A DNA stretch of 60,828 nucleotides, from the NCBI GenBank assembly GCA_015152465.1, contig SUTX01000013.1, positions 1-60,828 on the forward strand, read 5' to 3'. The notes beneath the pieces are model-generated. The model had not been told where the DNA came from. It ran no database searches and worked only from the letters and a program-made list of their open reading frames with translations. The position numbers were made by a program, and so were the translations under genes. Below are positions 8,106 through 15,443 of the stretch, in pieces. The stretch comes from Cyanobacteria bacterium SIG31. Lineage in GTDB: Bacteria > Cyanobacteriota > Vampirovibrionia > Gastranaerophilales > Gastranaerophilaceae. Numbering within the stretch: the first letter of the stretch is position 1; every line of letters begins with the position of its first letter.

Positions 8106-8993
8106 ATGGACATAAACGATATGAAAATAACATATGGTGAAAATGCAACGCAAAAAGCAAGCATTGAAGCAAATGAAAAAATGATAGACTATGAGACAAG
8201 CAATAGTTTGACTTATATAAATTTTTTATCCATATTAAAAGGATTGGATTTAATTAGTGAGTTTTATGATGTAAAAGCAGCGTGTTCTCTAAAAGGCACA
8301 GGAGTGTGTTCTGTAGCTCTCGGCCAATCTTTAGCGGATGCTGTTATGAAAGCTATGGATTCTAATCCTATTGATTTCGTTAATGCTGTAATTGTAGTTT
8401 CTTCAGAAGTTGATAGTGAAATTGCAAGATTTTTGAAGGATTCCAATATAATTGTGGCTCCAAAATATACTAAAAGTGCTTTAGAAATTTTAGAATCTAG
8501 AAATGTTACTTATGTAACTATTAAAACTCCACTAAAAGATTATAAAAATTATTTATCAAATGAAGTAAAAGTAACTCCTTTAGGTACGTTGACACAGGCG
8601 CCAAATCTTAGTGAGTTAGATAAAGATATTTTTAAGGTGGTTTCTAAGGTAAAACCGACCGTTGAACTTATAGAAGATGCAATTTTTGCTTGGAAAGTTG
8701 CTAAACACAATAATTCTCAAGCTATTGTTATCGCAAAAGATTTGAAGACAACTGCTGTTGCACAAGGTCTGCAATCTGCGTCTATTGAATTTGTTTTGGA
8801 TTATGCTTGTGACAGTTCAAAAGATGCTGTGTTGGCTTCAGATATGCCTATAACTGTTCATGATGTAAATGTTGCGGCTCAAGGTCGAATTGGTCTAATT
8901 ATTGTACCATTTGCGGATAAAGAAGTTGTGGCGCATGCAGATAAATATTCTATTTCTGTTATTACAACCGGATTTACAAATATAAAATATTAA
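8106..8993 (+). CDS. Degenerate AICAR transformylase-like protein (PurH C-terminal domain, pseudoenzyme)
   Basis: The 295-residue product aligns by eye along the whole AICAR-formyltransferase half of PurH: SEFYDVKAACSLKGTGVCSV matches the KHANPCGVA region, IIVAPKYTKSALEILES matches VIIAPSASEEALKI, and AIFAWKVAKHNNSQAIVIAK matches [21 protein letters not shown]. The IMP cyclohydrolase half is missing. Hallmark residues are changed: RYGENPHQ reads TYGENATQ, the catalytic Lys-His pair reads Lys-Gly, the GGIIAFN loop reads NAVIVVS, and the terminal RHFRH reads TNIKY. AICAR formylation is therefore unlikely. The ribosome binding site AAAGGAAT lies seven bases before the ATG. It follows the PBP gene closely. 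The role is unknown. Confidence 0.8.
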   Translation: MDINDMKITYGENATQKASIEANEKMIDYETSNSLTYINFLSILKGLDLISEFYDVKAACSLKGTGVCSVALGQSLADAVMKAMDSNPIDFVNAVIVVSSEVDSEIARFLKDSNIIVAPKYTKSALEILESRNVTYVTIKTPLKDYKNYLSNEVKVTPLGTLTQAPNLSELDKDIFKVVSKVKPTVELIEDAIFAWKVAKHNNSQAIVIAKDLKTTAVAQGLQSASIEFVLDYACDSSKDAVLASDMPITVHDVNVAAQGRIGLIIVPFADKEVVAHADKYSISVITTGFTNIKY

Positions 8994-9020
8994 AATTTTA
9001 ATATATTTTCCAATATGCTA

Positions 9021-9049
9021 TTGACAATAGGTGTACTGTTTTGTATTAT
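9021..9049 (+). promoter_or_regulatory. Consensus promoter placing +1 on a start codon (leaderless)
   Basis: TTGACA (9021-9026), exactly 17 bases, then TATTAT (9044-9049). The seventh base after the -10 is the A of the ATG at 9056. No Shine-Dalgarno exists. This is the strongest leaderless candidate in the window. Confidence 0.8.
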
Positions 9050-9055
9050 GTGCTT

Positions 9056-9259
9056 ATGGAAAGATTTATTAATTTTGAAAATATTATAGATATAGAAACA
9101 AAGCTTGCTGAAAATATTAATTTGCTAGAAGTAGCAAAAGGCTTTTGTGAATTTAATTATGATAAATCAGAAGAAGTTGTTGCATTAAGCTCTTTGCTAG
9201 AAATAGTTTTAAAGAACCAAAGGTATATTGCAGAAAAGGTAGATAGTTTTGCAATTTAA
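9056..9259 (+). CDS. Small acidic protein, probably leaderless (67 aa)
   Basis: The product begins MERFINFENIIDIETKLAENI and is acidic and helical, with VALSSLLEIVLKNQRYIAEK near the C-terminus. A longer frame can be opened from a TTG at 9041, but that codon lies inside the promoter between -35 and -10, so the ATG at 9056, which coincides with the predicted +1, is chosen. The gene ends at a bidirectional terminator shared with rpsG. No domain is recognised. It resembles neither of its neighbours; it could be a small regulator or adaptor, but nothing in the sequence proves this. Confidence 0.65.
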   Translation: MERFINFENIIDIETKLAENINLLEVAKGFCEFNYDKSEEVVALSSLLEIVLKNQRYIAEKVDSFAI

Positions 9260-9260
9260 A

Positions 9261-9297
9261 AAAAAATAGAGGATTGAATACAACCCTCTATTTTTAT
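9261..9297. terminator. Bidirectional terminator between the small gene and rpsG
   Basis: AAATAGAGG (9264-9272) pairs with CCTCTATTT (9285-9293), with further TTG/CAA pairing inside. A and T tracts on the two sides let it work in both directions. It closes the rpsL-rpsG unit, so fusA and tuf are not transcribed with it here. Confidence 0.88.
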
Positions 9298-9313
9298 TAT
9301 TAATTTTTATAAA

Positions 9314-9784
9314 TTAATATCTGTAGTGAGCGAAAGCTTTGTTAGCTTCTGCCATTCTGTGGGTGTCTTCACGTTTTTTGCAAGCTGCACCGTTTCCGTT
9401 AGAAGCATCAATCAATTCGCTTGTAAGTTTTTCAACAAATGATTTACCGTTTCTGTTTTTAGCTGCTGCAATAATCCATGAAGAAGCTAGAGCAAAACCT
9501 CTGTCTGCCTTAACATCAATAGGTACTTGGTATGTAGAACCACCAATACGTCTAGCTTTTACTTCCAATAATGGAGTTGCATTTGTTAACGCTTTTTGGA
9601 AAATTTCTAATCCGTTTTCGTTAGTTCTTTCTTTGATTCTTTCGATTGTTGAATAGAAAATTCTTTCAGCTAACGATTTTTTACCACGTCTCATAACACG
9701 GTTAATGAATTTAGATACATCTACGCTGTTATAAATAGGGTCAGCTGCAGGAATTCTTCTTTCAGGTTTAGATCTTCTTGACAT
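9314..9784 (-). CDS. rpsG: 30S ribosomal protein S7
   Basis: S7 binds the 3' major domain of 16S rRNA and nucleates assembly of the head of the 30S subunit. [10 protein letters not shown], the RRGKKSLAERI segment, RRIGGSTYQVP and the C-terminal HRMAEANKAFAHYR are all family-typical. Length (156 aa) is exactly normal. The start codon shares its A with the rpsL stop (TAATG), and the ribosome binding site AAAGGAGG lies inside the end of rpsL, so translation is coupled. Unlike the usual str operon, a strong terminator follows directly and fusA/tuf are absent. Confidence 0.98.
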   Translation of the reverse strand: MSRRSKPERRIPAADPIYNSVDVSKFINRVMRRGKKSLAERIFYSTIERIKERTNENGLEIFQKALTNATPLLEVKARRIGGSTYQVPIDVKADRGFALASSWIIAAAKNRNGKSFVEKLTSELIDASNGNGAACKKREDTHRMAEANKAFAHYRY

Positions 9785-10164
9785 TATTTACCTCCTTTAG
9801 CTCTCTTCGCACCATATTTAGAACGGCTTTGTGTTCTGTTAGCAACACCTGCTGTATCTAATGTACCGCGAACGATGTGATATCTTACACCAGGAAGGTC
9901 TTTAACCCTTCCACCTCTTATAAGAACAACGCTGTGTTCTTGTAAGTTGTGACCGATACCTGGGATGTATGAAGTTACTTCAAATCCGTTAGTAAGTCTA
10001 ACTCTGGCAACTTTTCTTAATGCTGAGTTTGGTTTTTTAGGGGTTGTTGTGTAAACCCTAGTACAAACACCGCGTCTTTGTGGACATTCCATAAGAGCCG
10101 GTGATTTGGTTTTGTCTGTTAGCTTTTTACGTTCTGAACGTACAAGCTGGTTAATTGTAGGCAT
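9784..10164 (-). CDS. rpsL: 30S ribosomal protein S12
   Basis: S12 sits at the decoding centre of the 30S subunit. [13 protein letters not shown], the [18 protein letters not shown] loop and the conserved [19 protein letters not shown] are all present, and the lysine pair in PKKPNSA is the ancestral, streptomycin-sensitive form. Length 126 aa is usual. A ribosome binding site AAAAGGAGACAAACTT precedes the ATG. It is first in a two-gene operon with rpsG, driven by a strong promoter about 160 bases upstream with a structured leader. Confidence 0.98.
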   Translation of the reverse strand: MPTINQLVRSERKKLTDKTKSPALMECPQRRGVCTRVYTTTPKKPNSALRKVARVRLTNGFEVTSYIPGIGHNLQEHSVVLIRGGRVKDLPGVRYHIVRGTLDTAGVANRTQSRSKYGAKRAKGGK

Positions 10165-10321
10165 AAGTTTGTCTCCTTTTATGCTTGTTGTGTAGTAATA
10201 CTTTGTGAAAAAAGCTATTTAACCAGTATAAAATTTTGCTAAGCTAGTAGTATAAATTCAAACTGTAGAGCTGTTCTCCACCCTCTGAGCCGTCAAATCC
10301 GGCAGAAATTTCGACTAGAGT
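10165..10321 (-). promoter_or_regulatory. Structured 5' leader of rpsL-rpsG mRNA
   Basis: From the predicted +1 near 10321 to the rpsL start the leader is about 157 nt and not coding. Read on the minus strand it holds a hairpin GTGGAG-AACAG-CTCTAC with one G-U pair, and a GCCG...CGGC stem just before it. This length and structure suit an autoregulatory ribosomal-protein leader, but no known leader family is recognised. Confidence 0.5.
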
Positions 10322-10327
10322 ACCTTA

Positions 10328-10356
10328 ATCGTAAGACGAACATGTTTTTGTGTCAA
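10328..10356 (-). promoter_or_regulatory. Strong promoter of rpsL-rpsG
   Basis: On the minus strand TTGACA (10356-10351), 17 bases, TACGAT (10333-10328). The spacing is ideal and the -35 is perfect, fitting a highly expressed ribosomal operon. Confidence 0.8.
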
Positions 10357-10412
10357 TCATGACGGGTTTTTTCGTAACAATTTGTGTATTTTTTAAGCAA
10401 ATAGTTAAAAGA

Positions 10413-10441
10413 TTGTCATAGCTTATGCTTTCTGTTATCAT
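10413..10441 (+). promoter_or_regulatory. Promoter placing +1 on the kinase start codon (leaderless)
   Basis: TTGTCA (10413-10418), 17 bases, TATCAT (10436-10441). The seventh base after the -10 is the A of the ATG at 10448. No Shine-Dalgarno lies between them. Confidence 0.72.
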
Positions 10442-10447
10442 ATAGCT

Positions 10448-12460
10448 ATGACAAAGTTTTTGTTGATTAGCGAGGATAAAGAAAAAGAAACTATATTGCG
10501 GGAGGTTTTTTCAACTGATGAAATTATATTATCAGCTGATGAGATGCTAGTGCTTGATAATTTAAAGGTTGAAGAACCTGATATTGTTATAATTGACGGT
10601 GATATAAGTTGTATCGATTTGAAACCTCTTTGTAGAAAAATAAAACAATATCCGGTTATTATACTTATGATTTTGGGAGAAAAGGAACATAATAAAGATG
10701 TTACGCATAATGCAAATCTGTTTATAAAATCTCCTATAGATAAAAAATTATTGGAAGCAACAATTGATTCAAGCTTAAAGACTAGACAGTCATTATTAAA
10801 AATGGCAAAGTCTAACCAAGAGCTTGCTAGAAGTCTTTATCAATTAAATGTTTTATATGATACAAGTTCACAGCTTGCAGGCTCTTTGGATAAGGACAAG
10901 CTGTTGAAGATTATGATAGAAGGAATTGAAAAATCCTTAAATTTTGAATTATCTTGTACTCTAATGTTTCGTTCTGAACGAGAACCTGTACTCTTAATTA
11001 ATTCTTTGTATAAAATCTCAGACAGGTTATTAGAGGCATTAAAACTAAGAGCTATTCTTAGTTATAAATCACTTTTATCGGATCCGCCGTTGGATATTAA
11101 AATAGGTAATTTAAAAGTTGAAAAGAACATAAAACATAATTTTCAAGAATATGATTTTTCGGTTTTGCAATACGACAATATGTTTGCGCCTATTATGTTA
11201 AATGATGAATTTTTTGGATTTACTGAAATATACAGAGAAAAATCGTTTAATACTGAAGATGCAACATGTTTTCAGACTCTTGTTCAACAGGTTGCAATAC
11301 CACTTCAGAGTGCATCTTTTACTCAAGAATTAAAAGCTACAAATAGAAAATTGCAAAAGCTTGAAAGGCTCAAGTCGGAATTCATTTCTATAGTTTCTCA
11401 TGAATTAAGAACACCACTTACGGCTATAAAGAATGCTATGGATATTGTATTAAGCGGTAAAGCTGGTGATATGACTGAAAATATTGAAAAGTTTTGTTCT
11501 ATGGGAAAACGTAATGCGATAAGGCTTTCCGGTATAGTTAATGACTTGCTTGATATTTCAAAAATAGAAGCTGGTAAGATGGATTTCAAATTTGAGTTAA
11601 CAAATATAGAGCCTGTTATAGAGGGGGTTAAAAATAATTTATCAGAGGTTGCTAAAGAGAAAGAACTTACTCTAAAATATACTACTCAAGGTGAGTCAGT
11701 TGAGGTCTATGCTGATTCAAATAGGATAGAGCAAGTTCTTACAAATCTTGTATCAAATGCAATAAAGTTTACACCTAATGCAGGGCAAATAGAAATTACT
11801 TCTAGGGTGGTTAATGCTCGTGATTTGCAATATGATCAGTGTTTTGAAGAAGATATTAAAAATCTCAAAGGTAATTACTTGCAAGTATGCGTAGAAGATC
11901 ACGGAATTGGTATTGAGCGTAAAGATTTAAACCATGTTTTTGATAAATTTGCTCAAATTGAAAATTCGCTTTCTCGTCAGGTTGGTGGATCAGGGTTAGG
12001 TTTACCAATTGCAAGACAACTTATGGAATCTCATAATGGTGCAATATGGTGTGATTCAGAGATTAATAAAGGTTCAAAATTTTATTTTGTAATTCCTGTT
12101 GCAAACGATAAAAGTAATTTCAATATGATAAAGAAACAACTTATTCAAAGAGCTCGTTCAAATGGTACAACAGTCGCAGTTATAAAAATAAAATCAACAA
12201 ATGAAACTATTGAAAATTTATTAAAAGAGGAAAATCTTTTGAATAAAACATATATGTCTAATTCACTTGTTGAAAAAGACGGTTTGCTTACTTCTTTATC
12301 AATGGTTGTTGTTGATGGAGATAAGCCGTCAGCAGAATTTTTGAAAAAGAAAATTGATTCAGTAATATCACATAACAAGACTACATATGGAGAATGTGAT
12401 ATAATGTATTCATACGAAATTGAGGGGGATACACATGAAAAAGATTCTTATAGTAGATGA
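10448..12460 (+). CDS. Sensor histidine kinase with N-terminal receiver-like and GAF-like regions
   Basis: Residues 1-112 resemble a receiver (acidic IIDGD around 50-52, lysine in FIKSP at 94). Residues about 125-290 look like a GAF sensor and have no membrane segments, so the protein is probably cytoplasmic. The dimerisation domain carries FISIVSHELRTPL (phospho-His318), then the ATPase domain with NLVSNAIKFTP, DHGIGI and GGSGLGLPIAR. After residue 545 lies a roughly 110-residue alpha/beta extension that is not recognised, perhaps a worn GGDEF- or receiver-like fold. The 3' end overlaps the response regulator gene by 26 bases, so translation is coupled. The start appears leaderless. Confidence 0.9.
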   Translation: MTKFLLISEDKEKETILREVFSTDEIILSADEMLVLDNLKVEEPDIVIIDGDISCIDLKPLCRKIKQYPVIILMILGEKEHNKDVTHNANLFIKSPIDKKLLEATIDSSLKTRQSLLKMAKSNQELARSLYQLNVLYDTSSQLAGSLDKDKLLKIMIEGIEKSLNFELSCTLMFRSEREPVLLINSLYKISDRLLEALKLRAILSYKSLLSDPPLDIKIGNLKVEKNIKHNFQEYDFSVLQYDNMFAPIMLNDEFFGFTEIYREKSFNTEDATCFQTLVQQVAIPLQSASFTQELKATNRKLQKLERLKSEFISIVSHELRTPLTAIKNAMDIVLSGKAGDMTENIEKFCSMGKRNAIRLSGIVNDLLDISKIEAGKMDFKFELTNIEPVIEGVKNNLSEVAKEKELTLKYTTQGESVEVYADSNRIEQVLTNLVSNAIKFTPNAGQIEITSRVVNARDLQYDQCFEEDIKNLKGNYLQVCVEDHGIGIERKDLNHVFDKFAQIENSLSRQVGGSGLGLPIARQLMESHNGAIWCDSEINKGSKFYFVIPVANDKSNFNMIKKQLIQRARSNGTTVAVIKIKSTNETIENLLKEENLLNKTYMSNSLVEKDGLLTSLSMVVVDGDKPSAEFLKKKIDSVISHNKTTYGECDIMYSYEIEGDTHEKDSYSR

Positions 12461-12803
12461 TGAACAGGATATAGTGGAAAGCCTGAAATTCGTATTAGAA
12501 GTGTCAGGTTTTGTATGTTATACAGCATTCAATGGTGAAGACGGTTTGAGGCTGGCGAAAGAAATTATGCCAGATTTGATTATTCTGGATGTTATGATGC
12601 CAAAAATCAACGGTTATAAAATCAGCCGTTTACTGAAGTACGATAACAAATATAAAGATATTCCTATAATAATGGTAACTGCTCGTTCGCAATTAGAAGA
12701 TAAGGCAATTGGAGAAGAAACTGGAGTTAACGAATATATAACAAAACCGTTTGAGCTAGATGCGATTGTGAAAAAAGTTGAAGAATATTTAAAAGATAGC
12801 TAG
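12435..12803 (+). CDS. Single-domain CheY-like response regulator
   Basis: The 122-residue product is one receiver domain without an output domain: acidic pocket at D9-D10, phospho-acceptor Asp52 in LIILDVMMP, threonine in VTAR, and the switch lysine 104 in ITKPF. The ATG at 12435 is preceded by TGAGGGGG; a TTG five codons upstream is less likely. It overlaps the kinase gene and is almost certainly its phosphotransfer partner. With no output domain it should act by protein-protein contact, perhaps on the PilB-like protein encoded two genes later; this target is inference. Confidence 0.93.
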   Translation: MKKILIVDDEQDIVESLKFVLEVSGFVCYTAFNGEDGLRLAKEIMPDLIILDVMMPKINGYKISRLLKYDNKYKDIPIIMVTARSQLEDKAIGEETGVNEYITKPFELDAIVKKVEEYLKDS

Positions 12804-12824
12804 AGATATAAATGGAGAAAATTA

Positions 12825-13049
12825 ATGTTCAAGGTTTCAGGGAATTACAATCCTCTCAAAAGTCCATTTGAAGCGATTCAACGGGGGTACAGTAAGCTAG
12901 AGCCAGATTTTGTAGAAAAAGCACGAGTGGTAAAAGACGCACCAATTGATAAATTTATAAGATACAGCAAGAAAATTATTACAGAGAAAAAGACCTTTAA
13001 AGTAAATAATATTATAAAAAGATTTTTATCAAAAATAGGTATTAAATAA
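12825..13049 (+). CDS. Small basic hypothetical protein (74 aa)
   Basis: It starts MFKVSGNYNPLKSPFEAIQR after GGAGAAAATT, 21 bases behind the response regulator gene and 18 bases ahead of the PilB-like gene, so it is inside the operon. The protein is basic, with a lysine-rich C-terminal half (FIRYSKKIITEKKTFKVNN) and no membrane segment. The N-terminal lead with NYNPLKSPF resembles the short leads on other small proteins of this genome. Function is unknown. Confidence 0.65.
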   Translation: MFKVSGNYNPLKSPFEAIQRGYSKLEPDFVEKARVVKDAPIDKFIRYSKKIITEKKTFKVNNIIKRFLSKIGIK

Positions 13050-13067
13050 AAAATAAAAGGCTTAGAT

Positions 13068-14450
13068 ATGGAGACAATAAACAATAAGACTTTAGAAAAA
13101 CTTAAGTATGAGTTAGTTCGTGACGGCATTGTGTCTTACGAAACATTAGAAAAAGCTGAAGAGTTAGCTAATGTCCAAAATATTAATATTGGTCAAGCAA
13201 TGATTAATTCAAATATTTTGTCAGAGGATACATTGCTTAGATTTTTAGAGTCGAAGTTGCATATTCCTTATGTGAATTTGGAAGACTATTCTCCAGATCC
13301 AAAGTGTTTTAATTTTGTAGCGTTTGCAGATGCTATGAGATATAGAATTATCCCCCTATTCAAAATAGAAGAAGTGTTAACGGTTGCAATGGCTGATCCT
13401 TTGGATTTATTTGCAATTGATAAAATTATTGAGACGGCTGAGTGTTCTATTGAGCCAGTAATTGCTTCTGAGACAAGTATTCTTAAAAAGATTGATGAAT
13501 ATTATAAAGTCGCCGATACAGTTGATGACATTACATTATCTTCTGATGCAGAACAATTTGATTGGACAGAAGAACTTCATAAAGAAGATTCTGGAGAAGA
13601 ACGCATTCAGCGAGTTATACGAGCTATTTTGAAGCAAGCAATTATAGAAGATATTCATGAATTAAACTTTGAGCAGGACGAGAATGGTCTAAAAGTAATT
13701 TTTAAGCAAAATGGAGAGATTGTTGACAAGGGCATTATACCTGCAATTTTAAACTCAGCATTTGTTTCAAAATTAAAAACCCTTTCTAATCTAGATCCAT
13801 CTGTTTGTGAAATTCCACAATTGGGCAAATTGTGTTTTAAAGTTGACAATACAATGCTAATAGCTTCAATATCATCGTTTCCAACAATTATGGGGGAAAG
13901 AATTTCTCTGAAAATATATAAACCACCAAGTAAGTTGGAAAAAATTATTCCTGATGAAAAACAAAGAGCAACGCTTCTTAGTGCGGTTGAAAAACCTGGA
14001 ATAATACTTGTTTGTGGAGCTCCGCTTTGTGGTAAGACTCACGTTATATATTCGCTATTGGTTGAAACTAAAAATATTAAAAAGAATATTATGACAATAG
14101 AATCTATTGCAAAGTACGAATTATTACATATTAATCAATGTGAATTAAACGAAAACATCGGTTTCAACATGGATAAGGCTCTTAGGTTTGTTGAATTTCA
14201 ATCTCCGGATGTTGTCTATCTTGAGGGAATAAAAACAAGAGAATCGTTTGAGTTCTTGTCAGAATTATTTTATAGCGATAAAACTGTTATTACTGAATTC
14301 ATGGCAAATAGTATGACTGATTTAAGGCAAAAAATGGCTTTTGAAGATTTTTCAAACTTTAAAACATTAATTTCATGTCTTGTGTTTATCCATTCTCGTG
14401 ACAGTATAGAAGTTTTCGACAAAACAACTTTACAAAAATATTTAGCATAA
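13068..14450 (+). CDS. Degenerate PilB/GspE-like protein with MshEN-type N-terminus
   Basis: Residues about 15-150 match the N-terminal domain of type IV pilus and type II secretion ATPases (IGQAMINSNILSEDTLLRFL, then ADPLDLFAIDKI), a fold that can bind c-di-GMP. The ATPase core follows with DIHELNF for DIHIEP, a KQNGEI box for R(I/T)DG, and an intact Walker A at 317-324 (GAPLCGKT). Other motifs are worn: the Asp box TLEDPIE reads TIESIAK, the Walker B GEIRD reads LEGIKT, and the His box STLHTN reads TEFMAN. The zinc CxxC arm is missing and the length (460 aa) is about 100 short. It probably binds but may not hydrolyse ATP. Confidence 0.8.
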   Translation: METINNKTLEKLKYELVRDGIVSYETLEKAEELANVQNINIGQAMINSNILSEDTLLRFLESKLHIPYVNLEDYSPDPKCFNFVAFADAMRYRIIPLFKIEEVLTVAMADPLDLFAIDKIIETAECSIEPVIASETSILKKIDEYYKVADTVDDITLSSDAEQFDWTEELHKEDSGEERIQRVIRAILKQAIIEDIHELNFEQDENGLKVIFKQNGEIVDKGIIPAILNSAFVSKLKTLSNLDPSVCEIPQLGKLCFKVDNTMLIASISSFPTIMGERISLKIYKPPSKLEKIIPDEKQRATLLSAVEKPGIILVCGAPLCGKTHVIYSLLVETKNIKKNIMTIESIAKYELLHINQCELNENIGFNMDKALRFVEFQSPDVVYLEGIKTRESFEFLSELFYSDKTVITEFMANSMTDLRQKMAFEDFSNFKTLISCLVFIHSRDSIEVFDKTTLQKYLA

Positions 14451-14490
14451 TGTAACCGCAAAAATATTTTTTACAATTTTTAGTAAAAAT

Positions 14491-15381
14491 ATGAAAATTT
14501 CTGCTTTGTCACTAAAAAATTCAATTTGTAATGTTCCAATTTTCAAAAAAAATGATGATAATTGGCGAGTTTTTGGCTACGATGAAGGCGGTAGCGCAAC
14601 AAGAGATTACATAAGAAATTGGCAAACCAAGAATTATATTCCTTATCAGGATATTTACGAAAAAGAAACAATAAAATCAGAATACGACTTAAATCAACTT
14701 TTAAATCAGTTTCATAGAAAAACTGGAATAGTAAAAAATAAGTCAATGACCAAAATTGGATTAGAAAACCTTGAACAACTTGAAAATTCTAATTCATACA
14801 GAGGGGCTATGATTAGAGGCTATGATACTGATAAAATATCTCAACTAAAAGATGCTGGCATTAAAAGAATTGCTAGTTTAATGAAAAGTCCTGAATTAGA
14901 AAAGAACTGTAAGGAACAAGGTTTAGAATATCTACATTATGACCTTGATTTTAAAGATACTTGTTTTGAAAATATACAAGACATAGAAAACAAATCAAGA
15001 GCGTTTTGGCAAATTTTTCATAAAAATAACAATGATAATAATATTTTAGAAACTTTTGTAAAAAAAGATATAGAAAATTGGTCTACAAACACAAGAGAAC
15101 CTATAGAAAGAAGCATACAATTCATTAATTATATGCAAAAGGATAATATATACCTAGGTTGTGCTTGTGGTACATATAGAACAGATTTAGCTGTTCTCTT
15201 AAATTCATTATTTAACCCAAAAGCAAACTACAATTGTAGCTTTCCTATAAACAAAGAACATTTAAAACCTATGGAAAATTTATTTAACAACTTAACACAT
15301 AACGACAAGTTAAAATTAGGTTGGACAAAAGACTACGAAAAAATTTTTATATCTAAGTTAAATAAATTAAAACTTAAATAA
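14491..15381 (+). CDS. Dual-specificity/tyrosine phosphatase-like protein
   Basis: The C-terminal half carries the phosphatase loop C-A-C-G-T-Y-R followed by T-D (Cys224-x5-Arg230, matching CxxGxxR), with Gly instead of His before the cysteine. An upstream LHYDLDF may supply the general acid. The segment SYRGAMIRGYDTDKISQLKD followed by GIKRIASLM resembles the entry strand of atypical dual-specificity phosphatases. The first 100 residues are unassigned and start MKISALSLKNS, like other lineage-type proteins here. It has no signal peptide and no clear Shine-Dalgarno. Codons are even more A-rich than in its neighbours. It follows the PilB-like gene by 40 bases. Confidence 0.65.
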   Translation: MKISALSLKNSICNVPIFKKNDDNWRVFGYDEGGSATRDYIRNWQTKNYIPYQDIYEKETIKSEYDLNQLLNQFHRKTGIVKNKSMTKIGLENLEQLENSNSYRGAMIRGYDTDKISQLKDAGIKRIASLMKSPELEKNCKEQGLEYLHYDLDFKDTCFENIQDIENKSRAFWQIFHKNNNDNNILETFVKKDIENWSTNTREPIERSIQFINYMQKDNIYLGCACGTYRTDLAVLLNSLFNPKANYNCSFPINKEHLKPMENLFNNLTHNDKLKLGWTKDYEKIFISKLNKLKLK

Positions 15382-15408
15382 AAGTTTTACATTAATGATT
15401 TTTCTAGT

Positions 15409-15437
15409 TTGCTATACATTTACCCCTGTAGTAGAAT
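15409..15437 (+). promoter_or_regulatory. Promoter placing +1 on the mnmG start codon (leaderless)
   Basis: TTGCTA (15409-15414), 17 bases, TAGAAT (15432-15437). The seventh base after the -10 is the A of the mnmG ATG at 15444. No Shine-Dalgarno is present. Confidence 0.68.
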
Positions 15438-15443
15438 ACTTTT

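Noticed and set aside
9041..9259. Longer form of the small gene starting at TTG 9041
   Set aside because: The TTG lies between the -35 and -10 of a consensus promoter and could not be transcribed from it; ATG 9056 fits the predicted +1.
14456..14491. Leaderless promoter for the phosphatase-like gene
   Set aside because: TTTAGT at the right place is poor and there is no -35, although the gene lacks a Shine-Dalgarno.
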